A stretch of DNA of 64,000 nucleotides, taken from assembly GCA_937125395.1 (NCBI GenBank), contig CAKZLI010000023.1:62001-126000 (forward strand). Reading direction: 5' to 3'. Origin of the DNA: an uncultured Glaciecola sp. GTDB taxonomy: Bacteria > Pseudomonadota > Gammaproteobacteria > Enterobacterales > Alteromonadaceae. Position 1 is the first letter of the stretch. Every line of letters starts with the position of its first letter. The translations under genes and the position numbers were made by a program. Shown one piece after another: positions 29,257 to 37,038 of this stretch. Under the pieces are notes generated by a model. It worked only from the letters and a program-made list of their open reading frames with translations, did not search any database and was not told where the DNA came from.

Positions 29257-31065
29257 ATGGGACACAACGAGCACGAGGAAATACTCCAAAGTATCAATAA
29301 ATATAGCCAAGTTTTTAATGCAATGGTACAAGATATATTATCTAAGCAAGATGCGCATGACCCAGCTGCTTCTGCTGCTGTATCGATGTTTAATCCTAAC
29401 AAATTGATCTCGTTAATGTCAGACAAAGTTGAAATTGATTCGGCCAAATTACTGCAATCACAGATAAAGTTCATGGAAAAACAATCGGGATTGTGGCAAC
29501 AAGCGAGCCGTGCAATGATGGGCGAGACAGCGCATAGTGTCATTCATGAGGATCGCTCAGACCGTCGCTTTAGCCATAATGAATGGGAAGTGAATCCGGT
29601 ATTTAGCTACTTAAAGCAAGCCTACTTGCTGAACTCTGAAATGCTCGAAAACATGGTCGATGCCATGGAATTTAAAGATACTAAAACTGCTGAGCAAATC
29701 AAATTTTATACTCGCCAATATATCAATTCAGTGTCTCCAACTAATTATGTATTAACCAATCCTGAAGTATGCGAAGACATTTTAAAATCAAAAGGCGAGA
29801 GTATTTTAAAAGGCATGCAAAATTTTATGGCGGATTTAGAACAAAGTCCGCTAGAGGCATTTAAGATGACGCAAACGGATCCTGATGCGTTTACTGTGGG
29901 TGAAAACCTTGCCATCACACCCGGTGAAGTCGTATTCAAAAATGACCTAATTGAGTTAATTCATTATTACCCGACTGTCGAAAAAACCAATTCGTTACCG
30001 TTTTTATTCGTGCCTCCTTTTATCAATAAATACTATGTCCTTGACTTGGACGAAAAAAAATCAGCCGTCAAAGCGCTACTCGATGCTGGTAATGATGTGT
30101 TTATGATTTCATGGGTCAATCCTGATGCCAATTTGGCCGGCATCGATTTTACCCAGTATATGCATCAAGGACCGATTGCAGCGCTAGATGTTGTCTGTGC
30201 GATTGCCCGAAGTACACAAGTCAACCTAACGGGGTTTTGTGTTGGCGGCACACTATGCTCTGTGACGACCGCTTATTTGCGCAAACTCGGCGATACACGC
30301 ATTGCCTCATTGACGTTATTAACAACCTTATTAGATTTTGCTGAACCCGGTGAGATTGGTAATTATTTATCTGAGGATATGTTACCGATCATCGAAAAAA
30401 ATGCCGATATGAAAGGCGTGTTTGATGGCCGGATCTTAGGTTTGTCATTTAGTCTACTGCGTGAAAATAGTCTATTTTGGTCATTTTTTATCAAAAATTA
30501 TTTACAAGGTAAAGACCCTGCGCCATTTGATATTCTATATTGGAATTCAGATTCAACCAATATCCCAGCAGCGTGTTTTAAACAGTATCTACATAATACC
30601 TATTGGGATAACAAACTCAAAGATCCAGGTGCCTGGCTGATTGATAATCCGAATGATGCAACAGCTCCCCAGCAAGTACCGATTGACCTGAATAACATTG
30701 ATGTACCTGTGTATTTTTTGGCGACCATGGCCGATCATATTGTGTTGTGGAAATCAGCGTATGCCGGTATCAAATATGTGTCTGGTGACACACGTTTTGT
30801 GCTTGCCGGATCCGGTCATTTAGCCGGAGTGATTAACCCTATCGAGGGTGGCAAATACCCACATTGGCTAAATGATAATTTACCCGATGATCCCGAAGAA
30901 TGGTTCAATGGTGCTACCGAACATCCAGGCTCATGGTGGACTGACTGGCATGCATGGTTAAATCAGCATTCGGGTAAACAAACCAAGGCGTTACAACCGG
31001 GTAAACACAAGCAATATCCTGCGTTATACCCAGCTCCAGGTCAGTATGTCCTGCGCCGGTTATGA
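29257..31065 (+). CDS. phaC: Class I poly(3-hydroxyalkanoate) synthase
   Basis: 602 residues. It polymerises (R)-3-hydroxyacyl-CoA, mainly 3-hydroxybutyryl-CoA, into PHA on the granule surface. The lipase-box-like GFCVGG gives the catalytic Cys328, with Asp493 (TMADHIVLW) and His521 (GSGHLAG) completing the triad. The N-terminal PhaC_N region is present. Length fits class I, which needs no PhaE or PhaR subunit. The start at 29257 (AAGGA six bases upstream) is preferred over TTG 29224. It heads the PHA region; phaR, two phasins, phaZ and phaB lie within 10 kb, with a transhydrogenase operon in between. Confidence 0.95.
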   Translation: MGHNEHEEILQSINKYSQVFNAMVQDILSKQDAHDPAASAAVSMFNPNKLISLMSDKVEIDSAKLLQSQIKFMEKQSGLWQQASRAMMGETAHSVIHEDRSDRRFSHNEWEVNPVFSYLKQAYLLNSEMLENMVDAMEFKDTKTAEQIKFYTRQYINSVSPTNYVLTNPEVCEDILKSKGESILKGMQNFMADLEQSPLEAFKMTQTDPDAFTVGENLAITPGEVVFKNDLIELIHYYPTVEKTNSLPFLFVPPFINKYYVLDLDEKKSAVKALLDAGNDVFMISWVNPDANLAGIDFTQYMHQGPIAALDVVCAIARSTQVNLTGFCVGGTLCSVTTAYLRKLGDTRIASLTLLTTLLDFAEPGEIGNYLSEDMLPIIEKNADMKGVFDGRILGLSFSLLRENSLFWSFFIKNYLQGKDPAPFDILYWNSDSTNIPAACFKQYLHNTYWDNKLKDPGAWLIDNPNDATAPQQVPIDLNNIDVPVYFLATMADHIVLWKSAYAGIKYVSGDTRFVLAGSGHLAGVINPIEGGKYPHWLNDNLPDDPEEWFNGATEHPGSWWTDWHAWLNQHSGKQTKALQPGKHKQYPALYPAPGQYVLRRL

Positions 31066-31195
31066 TCTGATTGTCACGCAGAAGACAGGTTGCTATGACT
31101 CATAAGGACTATGCTTATGCCCTTTGTTGCATGCTAACATCATTTAAGACGTAATGAATTCAACCTTTCGATTAACCTAATAAACAGAGGTAATA

Positions 31196-32350
31196 ATGAC
31201 TACCGTTGCTTTTCCTAAAGAATCCAAGCCAGGTGAAAAACGCTGTGCTTTACTGCCACAAAACCTTAAAACTTATACCGCCCTAGGTATGGATGTGGTG
31301 ATTGAAAGTGGCATGGGTGCTGACATTTTTGTAAGTGACAGTATGTATCAAGATGTCGGTGTAACGGTATTATCGCGCAGCGAGACATTGAGTACTGGGG
31401 ATATAATTGTCAGTGTCAACAAGCTGGACATAGCTGATATTGCACACTGCAAAAAAGACGCCGTGTTGATCAGTTTTCTCGACCCATTTAACGAAGCTGA
31501 GTACCTCAAACAATTATCTGATTCAGGACAGACAAGTATCAGCGTTGAAATGATCCCGCGCTCAAGTCGCTGTCAAAAAATGGATGCACTGAGCTCCCAA
31601 GCAAGCTTAGCAGGCTATGCCATGGTCGGCATTGCGATGCACCAGCTCCACACAATATTGCCGATGATGATGACACCGTCAGGCACGATTAAAGCAGCCA
31701 AAGTATTTGTTATTGGTGCTGGAGTTGCTGGATTACAAGCTATTGCTACCGCCAAACGATTAGGGGCCGCGGTAACAGCCTTTGATACTCGTGCCGTAGT
31801 TGCCGAACAAGTTCGCTCGTTAGGTGGCAAGTTTTTGGATATTGATTTAGGACAAACTGAACAAACGGCGCAAGGCTATGCAACAGCTCTTACCCCTGAA
31901 CAAATGGCAACCCAGCAAGCGGCACAAGCAGATTGTATTGCAGACTCAGATATCGTTATCACCACCGCACAATTATTTGGTCGGCCGCCACCTCGTTTAA
32001 TCGACCAAGCCACTGTTGCAAAAATGAAACCTGGTAGTGTGATCGTCGATATGGCCGCTGAATCAGGTGGCAATGTAGAGGGGAGTGTCGCGGGTAAAAC
32101 AGTGCTCAAAGACGATGTTTACATCATTGGTGATGGCAATTGGCCTGGGCTTGTTGCTAAAGATGCAAGTGCCATGTATGCCAACAATATAGTTAATTTA
32201 ATCAGTGAGTTTTGTGACAAAGAGACACAGACTTTTACCCTTGATTTGACTGATGATATTTTGCAAAGCTGTGTGATTACGCATGCTGGTAATATCATTA
32301 ACCCTGTTATTCGCAAACATCTAAACCTCGATTTGGAGAGCAACGCATGA
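31196..32350 (+). CDS. pntAA: NAD(P) transhydrogenase subunit alpha part 1 (NAD(H)-binding, PntAA)
   Basis: 384 residues. Cytosolic NAD(H)-binding component (dI) of the proton-translocating transhydrogenase, which uses the proton gradient to drive NADH + NADP+ to NAD+ + NADPH. An alanine-dehydrogenase-like fold is visible: FPKESKPGEKRCALLPQ at the start, the Rossmann motif VIGAGVAGLQAIATAKRLGA, and the RSLGGKFLD loop. It lacks membrane helices because PntA is split here into PntAA and PntAB, as in Rhodospirillum. AGAGGTAATA precedes the ATG. The stop overlaps the pntAB start by ATGA. Confidence 0.93.
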   Translation: MTTVAFPKESKPGEKRCALLPQNLKTYTALGMDVVIESGMGADIFVSDSMYQDVGVTVLSRSETLSTGDIIVSVNKLDIADIAHCKKDAVLISFLDPFNEAEYLKQLSDSGQTSISVEMIPRSSRCQKMDALSSQASLAGYAMVGIAMHQLHTILPMMMTPSGTIKAAKVFVIGAGVAGLQAIATAKRLGAAVTAFDTRAVVAEQVRSLGGKFLDIDLGQTEQTAQGYATALTPEQMATQQAAQADCIADSDIVITTAQLFGRPPPRLIDQATVAKMKPGSVIVDMAAESGGNVEGSVAGKTVLKDDVYIIGDGNWPGLVAKDASAMYANNIVNLISEFCDKETQTFTLDLTDDILQSCVITHAGNIINPVIRKHLNLDLESNA

Positions 32351-32622
32351 TCGCAATTTATTTATTATTTATCTTAATGCTGTCAATATTTGTTGGCTTT
32401 GAGCTTATTCAAAAAGTCCCCGCAACATTGCACACGCCTTTAATGTCAGGTGCGAATGCGATTTCAGGCATTACTATTTTGGGTGCCATAGTGTTAGCTG
32501 GCGGTGAGTCAGGTACGGCAGCAAGTGTGTTAGGCGTGATTGGGGTATTTTTTGCCACCATCAATGTGGTGGGTGGTTACCTAGTGACTGACCGCATGCT
32601 TGCCATGTTTAAAAAGAAATAA
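32347..32622 (+). CDS. pntAB: NAD(P) transhydrogenase subunit alpha part 2 (membrane, PntAB)
   Basis: 91 residues with three hydrophobic segments (about 4-20, 35-55, 60-80). It is the membrane part of the split alpha subunit. Typical sequence: TPLMSGANAISGITILGAIV and GVFFATINVVGGYLVTDRML. GGAGAGC precedes the ATG, which overlaps the pntAA stop. It forms the proton channel with the PntB helices. Confidence 0.94.
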   Translation: MIAIYLLFILMLSIFVGFELIQKVPATLHTPLMSGANAISGITILGAIVLAGGESGTAASVLGVIGVFFATINVVGGYLVTDRMLAMFKKK

Positions 32623-32634
32623 GGGGAAGTGATT

Positions 32635-33999
32635 ATGGACACGACTATTTTTATCAATATTGTCTATGTTGCTGCCGCAGCATTATTTATTTATGGCTTA
32701 AAATTACTAGGTCATCCTTCAACGGCTCGCAAAGGTAACCTGTTATCCGCATCAGCGATGTTAATCGCCATTATAGTGACATTGCTAGATCAGAATATTA
32801 TTTCTTATGGTTGGATTCTAGTCAGTGTGTTGGCAGGCTCTGCAGTGGGTGTGTATGTGTCTAAAAAAGTAGAAATGACGGGAATGCCCGAGCTGGTATC
32901 GTTGTTTAATGGTGTCGGTGGATTAGCTAGCGCATCCGTTGCGATAGCGGCAATGCTAAATGCACAGCTGAGTACTGGCTTTGCTGTGATCAGTGTGGTC
33001 GCGTTAATTATCGGTGCAGTGACGTTTTCGGGTAGTTTGATTGCATGGGGTAAGTTATCAGAGCGTATTTCTGGCAAGCCCATCGTATTTAAACAACAAG
33101 CATTCGCAAATTATTCATTGATTGCTGCAACTGTGTTAGCCAGTGCTTTGTATGTAATGTACCCTAGCTCAACAATGTTAATGATTGTGGTCGTGCTTCT
33201 TGCATTAAGTATCGGTGTCATGGCGGTATTGCCAATTGGTGGTGCGGACATGCCGGTGGTTATTTCCTTACTCAATAGTTATTCAGGCTTAGCGGCTTGT
33301 GCTGCTGGATTTGCTTTAGAAAATAACTTACTGATTGTTGCCGGTGCGCTCGTCGGTGCTAGTGGTATCATCCTAACCAATATTATGTGTAAAGCGATGA
33401 ACCGTTCGTTGGTCAATGTACTGACTAGTGGTTTTCAAGAGGTGCTTAGCAACGATATTGTCGTTGAAGGTGAAATTAAACCCATTAGTGCTGAAGACGC
33501 CTTTTATGTGCTAGAAGCGGCACAATCGATATTGGTAATTCCTGGATACGGTATGGCTGTTGCTCAAGCACAGCATGCTATGAAAGAACTTCAGGAACTA
33601 TTTGAAAAAAATGACACTGAGACCGTCTATGGTATTCATCCCGTAGCAGGGCGAATGCCAGGACACATGAACGTATTACTGGCCGAAGCTGATGTCTCTT
33701 ACGATTTACTCCTAGAGATGGATGAAGTCAATGCGCGCATGGAGCAGTTTGATGTGGCCATTGTTATCGGTGCTAATGACGTGGTAAACCCTGCCGCGCG
33801 TGAATTAAAAGGCAGCCCTATTTATGGCATGCCAGTGATCAACGCTGATTTAGCCAAAAATGTCTTTGTAATCAAACGCAGCATGTCATCCGGATTTGCC
33901 GGTGTCGATAATCCACTGTTCTTTAAAGACAATACTCGCATGGTCTTTGGTGATGCTAAAGAAGTGCTTAATAACATTGTTCGACAATTCAGTGATTAA
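32635..33999 (+). CDS. pntB: NAD(P) transhydrogenase subunit beta
   Basis: 454 residues. The N-terminal half carries about nine membrane helices (dII) and the C-terminal domain binds NADP(H) (dIII): VIPGYGMAVAQAQHAM, GIHPVAGRMPGHMNVLLAEA, VIGANDVVNPAA and GMPVINADLAKN are diagnostic. The start at 32635 is chosen because AGGGGAAG lies just upstream; the GTG at 32629 is too close to that site. Third gene of the pnt operon, 12 bases after pntAB. Its location between phaC and phaR suggests that the NADPH made here serves PhaB. Confidence 0.94.
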   Translation: MDTTIFINIVYVAAAALFIYGLKLLGHPSTARKGNLLSASAMLIAIIVTLLDQNIISYGWILVSVLAGSAVGVYVSKKVEMTGMPELVSLFNGVGGLASASVAIAAMLNAQLSTGFAVISVVALIIGAVTFSGSLIAWGKLSERISGKPIVFKQQAFANYSLIAATVLASALYVMYPSSTMLMIVVVLLALSIGVMAVLPIGGADMPVVISLLNSYSGLAACAAGFALENNLLIVAGALVGASGIILTNIMCKAMNRSLVNVLTSGFQEVLSNDIVVEGEIKPISAEDAFYVLEAAQSILVIPGYGMAVAQAQHAMKELQELFEKNDTETVYGIHPVAGRMPGHMNVLLAEADVSYDLLLEMDEVNARMEQFDVAIVIGANDVVNPAARELKGSPIYGMPVINADLAKNVFVIKRSMSSGFAGVDNPLFFKDNTRMVFGDAKEVLNNIVRQFSD

Positions 34000-34035
34000 C
34001 TATTATCACACTACTGCGCAGTGATCTTAAATAGG

Positions 34036-34063
34036 TGCTAGGGATATTAGGGATACCCTAGCA
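34036..34063. promoter_or_regulatory. Hairpin in the pntB-phaR spacer
   Basis: An 8-bp stem, TGCTAGGG (34036-34043) / CCCTAGCA (34056-34063), has a 12-base loop that repeats TTAGGGATA from the 5' arm region. No T-run follows, so it is unlikely to be a simple terminator; an operator or RNA structure ahead of phaR is possible. Confidence 0.4.
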
Positions 34064-34142
34064 TCGCGCAGCTTAGTGAGCTTGCTTGCAATAGCAAACT
34101 TCTATACAGTAAGGATGCTAAAAGCTAAAGGATACTCCCGCT

Positions 34143-34565
34143 GTGATCACTATCAAAAAATACCCTAATCGTCGCTTATACGATACCTCCCAAAGTAAAT
34201 ACATTAACCTTGATCACATCAAAACCTTAATCAACGCCCGCACCGACTTTGAGATTGTCGATTCTAAAACAGCCGAAGTCATTACCAAATCGATATTGAT
34301 GCAAATCATCAGTGAATCGGAAACCAACCAAGCCCAATCACTGTTAACCGACAAATTATTACAACAATTGATTCGTTTTTATGACTCTGACATGCAGCCA
34401 TATGTGCGCCAATACTTGGAGCAATCGTTAGTGCAATTTATTGAACAACAAGACAAAGTACAAACTGTGGTTAAGAGTATGGTTGATACGTCTCCGATGA
34501 CGATTTTTTCAAAAATGATGGAAAGTAATCTGCAAGCTTGGAATCCTAACAATCCTAAGAAATAG
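34143..34565 (+). CDS. phaR: Polyhydroxyalkanoate synthesis repressor PhaR
   Basis: 140 residues. DNA-binding repressor that also binds PHA granules; when polymer is present it leaves the DNA and phasin genes are expressed. The N-terminal PHB/PHA accumulation regulator domain is diagnostic (IKKYPNRRLYDTSQSKYINL, about residues 3-22), followed by the PHB_acc domain (KSILMQIISESET). The start is GTG 34143; family members begin within a few residues of this point, and AAAGGA lies ten bases upstream. Likely targets are the inverted TGC-N3-GCA elements at the downstream phasin promoter. Confidence 0.93.
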   Translation: MITIKKYPNRRLYDTSQSKYINLDHIKTLINARTDFEIVDSKTAEVITKSILMQIISESETNQAQSLLTDKLLQQLIRFYDSDMQPYVRQYLEQSLVQFIEQQDKVQTVVKSMVDTSPMTIFSKMMESNLQAWNPNNPKK

Positions 34566-34646
34566 CGAAACCCGCATCGTCAATTTATTCTGCACAGCAA
34601 CACCTCTCAAATTATTGTTTTATAAGTATTTATTAAAATAAATTAC

Positions 34647-34668
34647 AATTAAATGCTGCATCGCAACA
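34647..34668 (+). promoter_or_regulatory. Putative PhaR operator 1
   Basis: Contains the core TGCATCGCAACA preceded by TTAAATGC. It lies just upstream of the -35 element of the first phasin gene. It is an almost exact inverted copy of 34719-34740, with two differences over 22 bases. The TGC-N3-GCA core agrees with the TGC/GCA-type motif known for PhaR in alphaproteobacteria. Confidence 0.65.
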
Positions 34669-34676
34669 AAATTAAC

Positions 34677-34705
34677 TTGATCTTTTTTTGTACAATCCCT
34701 ATTAT
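34677..34705 (+). promoter_or_regulatory. Sigma-70 promoter of the first phasin gene
   Basis: -35 TTGATC (34677-34682) and -10 TATTAT (34700-34705) are separated by 17 bases. The expected start near 34712 is immediately before the second operator copy. Confidence 0.65.
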
Positions 34706-34718
34706 TAAACCAAGCCAA

Positions 34719-34740
34719 TGTTGCAACGCAGCATTTAATT
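34719..34740 (-). promoter_or_regulatory. Putative PhaR operator 2
   Basis: Read on the minus strand it gives TTAAATGC-TGCGTTGCAACA-type sequence, the inverted partner of operator 1. It sits just downstream of the predicted transcription start, so a bound repressor would block the promoter from both sides. Confidence 0.65.
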
Positions 34741-34762
34741 AAAAGTGATTGAGGAAATAATC

Positions 34763-35227
34763 ATGATTAGTCAATTTTCAGAACAAGTTAAAAAATCTAG
34801 CAAGCCTATGAATAAGCTTGTTGCAATGAATGCGCAAAAATGGGAACAATTAGCGCAAATGCAAACCGAGTTTTTTACTGGATTTATGGCAGACAGTGTC
34901 AAATATGTGGAATCTGTTTCGGTGCAAACTGAGGTTAAAGGCGTTATTGCAGCTCAAACGTCTTATGCCGAAGCGTTAAAAGAACGTTTTGCACATGCAT
35001 CTAAAGACACATACGGCGCAATAAATGATATTCGTGAAGAATATACAGACTTATTAAAAACAAGCTTAGATGAAAATGTAGCTAATGCTCCAGCTAAGAA
35101 AGCAACGGCAAAAAAAGCAGCAACTAAACCGACTAGCAAACCCGTTGCAAAACCAGCTGTTAAATCTGAAGCAAAGCCTGCTGTAAAAGCCAAAGCTAGC
35201 CTAAAATCTGATACGACAAAACAGTAA
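34763..35227 (+). CDS. Phasin with histone-like Lys/Ala/Pro tail
   Basis: 154 residues. The N-terminal amphipathic helical phasin domain (about 1-105; KQ/ME-rich helices such as MNKLVAMNAQKWEQLAQMQT) coats PHA granules. From about residue 106 the sequence becomes a KKATAKKAATKPTSKPVAKP-type tail resembling the histone-H1-like tail of PhaF, which links granules to the nucleoid in Pseudomonas. The start is ATG 34763 with GAGGA eight bases upstream; the GTG at 34745 lies before that site. Its promoter is bracketed by two putative PhaR operators. A second phasin follows after 53 bases. Confidence 0.87.
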   Translation: MISQFSEQVKKSSKPMNKLVAMNAQKWEQLAQMQTEFFTGFMADSVKYVESVSVQTEVKGVIAAQTSYAEALKERFAHASKDTYGAINDIREEYTDLLKTSLDENVANAPAKKATAKKAATKPTSKPVAKPAVKSEAKPAVKAKASLKSDTTKQ

Positions 35228-35280
35228 TAACTTTTTAAATTTTTATATTAACTTTTTTATTAACTACACGGAGCAACATC

Positions 35281-35631
35281 ATGTTAGAACAATTAAACGA
35301 TCAACTTAAAGAAACAATGAAGCCGGTTACCGAATTAGCAACCTTAAATATGTCTACGTTACAGAACATCGCAGAAAAGCAAAATGCATTATTTTCTAGC
35401 TTACTTAGCGATGGTATGGCGTTTGTCGAAACAGCCAGTAAGCAAAAAGATGTCATGTCATTGGCCGAAACACAAAAAGCATATATCGAAGGTTTGCAAG
35501 AGACCGTTACTGAGGCAGCCAAAGAATCTTATGAAGTAATTTCTGCAGCACAGAAAAAAGCAACAGATTTAGTCAAAGATGCATCTGAAGATCTTGGTGC
35601 AAAAATGGCATCTGCTGCCGTAACAAAATAA
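35281..35631 (+). CDS. Phasin family protein (second copy)
   Basis: 116 residues, all amphipathic helix typical of phasins (ELATLNMSTLQNIAEKQNAL, ETQKAYIEGLQETVTEAAKE). It aligns with the phasin domain of the preceding gene in pattern (starts QLNDQLKETMKPVTEL against QVKKSSKPMNKL) but lacks the basic tail, so the two are probably diverged paralogues. CACGGAGC lies upstream of the ATG. It is probably co-transcribed with the first phasin from the PhaR-controlled promoter and ends at a strong terminator. Confidence 0.88.
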   Translation: MLEQLNDQLKETMKPVTELATLNMSTLQNIAEKQNALFSSLLSDGMAFVETASKQKDVMSLAETQKAYIEGLQETVTEAAKESYEVISAAQKKATDLVKDASEDLGAKMASAAVTK

Positions 35632-35659
35632 TGTATTTGTTAGGCAAGTAAGAACCCAG

Positions 35660-35711
35660 CACCTCGTTGTTATCTCTGCATTATCTACAGTGAAACAGCG
35701 AGGTGTTTTTT
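35660..35711 (+). terminator. Rho-independent terminator after the phasin pair
   Basis: 12-bp stem CACCTCGTTGTT (35660-35671) / AACAGCGAGGTG (35694-35705) with one G-T pair, followed by six T residues. It separates the phasin transcript from phaZ. Confidence 0.8.
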
Positions 35712-35747
35712 CGTTCAGTCATTACGTCATTTTATCGAGGCACCTCC

Positions 35748-36974
35748 ATGAGTCAGTATCAAGCATATGAATATCTTTCCCGTTCTGCACAAGTGATGCA
35801 TGAAGGATTAAGTCTCCTTAACGATGTCACTAGCCATCCTGCAAATCCTTTTTCTTATACATGGCCCGGTAAATTAACCACCGCTTCGTTAGAAACTGCA
35901 ATGCGCTTAACTCGTCGATATGACAAAGTTGGCTTTAATATCAATGAAGTCACAATGGGTGATGAGGCTTTTGTGGTCAATGAGAAAGTCGCTCTCGCCA
36001 AGCCATTTTGTGATTTGATTCATTTTAAACGTGAGGGCAAAACGGATAGCCATAAGGTGTTGTTAGTTGCTCCTTTATCTGGTCACTTTGCAACGTTACT
36101 TAAAGGAACGGTTGAGGCATTATTACCCGATCACGAAGTGTATATTACCGATTGGGCCGATGCCCGCGAAGTAGCATTAGCAGAAGGACCGTTTTCGTTC
36201 GATTGCTATGTTGAATATCTTATCGAGTTCATGCAATTTTTGGGTGAAGATACGCATCTCATAGCAATCTGTCAGCCAACGGTTCAAGCGTTAATTGCGA
36301 CGGCAGTAATGGCCGAAAATAAAGACAAAGCGACCCCCTGTTCTTTAACCTTGATGGCAGGACCAATCGACCCAACACAGAACCCGACCAGAGTGAATGA
36401 ATTCGCTCAGGAACGTCCCATGAGTTGGTTTAAAAATGTCGCTATCATGACTGTGCCCCATGGCTACCCCGGTGAAGGTCGTCAAGTGTACCCAGGCTTC
36501 ATGCAATTAGGCGGCTTCATCTCAATGAACCAAGAATCTCACACCAAAAAATACGTGAATTTTTTCCATAACATGCTCGTCGGTGATACCGAAGATGCTG
36601 ATCGTTTTCGTGCTTTTTATGATGAATATATGGCTGTACTTGATATTCCTGCTGAATTTTATCTAGAAACCATTGAGCGTATTTTTAAACATAATGAGTT
36701 AGCTTCAGGTACGATAACGTATAAAGGGAATCCCATTAATTTTGCTGCCATAGACCAAACGGCTTTACTGACGGTGGAAGGAGCAGATGATGATATCTGT
36801 GGCTTGAAACAAACTGAAGCTGCCCAAAACATTTGTACGAATATCCCCAAAAATATGCGTAAACACCATGTTCAGCAAGGCGCAGGTCATTATGGGATCT
36901 TTAGTGGCTCAAAATTCAGAAAGCATATCCGACCGTTGATCACTGAGTTTATTCATCAATATGATAATTCATAA
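35748..36974 (+). CDS. phaZ: Intracellular PHA depolymerase
   Basis: 408 residues. It mobilises stored amorphous PHB by (thio)ester hydrolysis on the granule. The family-typical start YEYLSRSAQVMHEGLSLL and FSYTWPGKLTTASLE is followed by the nucleophile Cys175 in AICQPTVQALIA (matching the CQP cysteine of Ralstonia PhaZ1) and a late His in GAGHYGIFSG. No signal peptide, so it is the intracellular type. Start at ATG 35748, with GAGG upstream; the frame's earlier codons lie in the preceding terminator. It is located between the phasins and a lytic transglycosylase. Confidence 0.92.
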   Translation: MSQYQAYEYLSRSAQVMHEGLSLLNDVTSHPANPFSYTWPGKLTTASLETAMRLTRRYDKVGFNINEVTMGDEAFVVNEKVALAKPFCDLIHFKREGKTDSHKVLLVAPLSGHFATLLKGTVEALLPDHEVYITDWADAREVALAEGPFSFDCYVEYLIEFMQFLGEDTHLIAICQPTVQALIATAVMAENKDKATPCSLTLMAGPIDPTQNPTRVNEFAQERPMSWFKNVAIMTVPHGYPGEGRQVYPGFMQLGGFISMNQESHTKKYVNFFHNMLVGDTEDADRFRAFYDEYMAVLDIPAEFYLETIERIFKHNELASGTITYKGNPINFAAIDQTALLTVEGADDDICGLKQTEAAQNICTNIPKNMRKHHVQQGAGHYGIFSGSKFRKHIRPLITEFIHQYDNS

Positions 36975-37038
36975 ATCTATGTGAAACTTTGCGAAAAATC
37001 TCGTACTATTAAATATCACAATCATAATGAGATGACGC

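Noticed and set aside
31095..31154. 19-codon frame before pntAA (MTHKDYAYALCCML...)
   Set aside because: Considered as a leader peptide, but it has only a weak Shine-Dalgarno, no codon run linked to regulation, and no attenuator hairpin after it.
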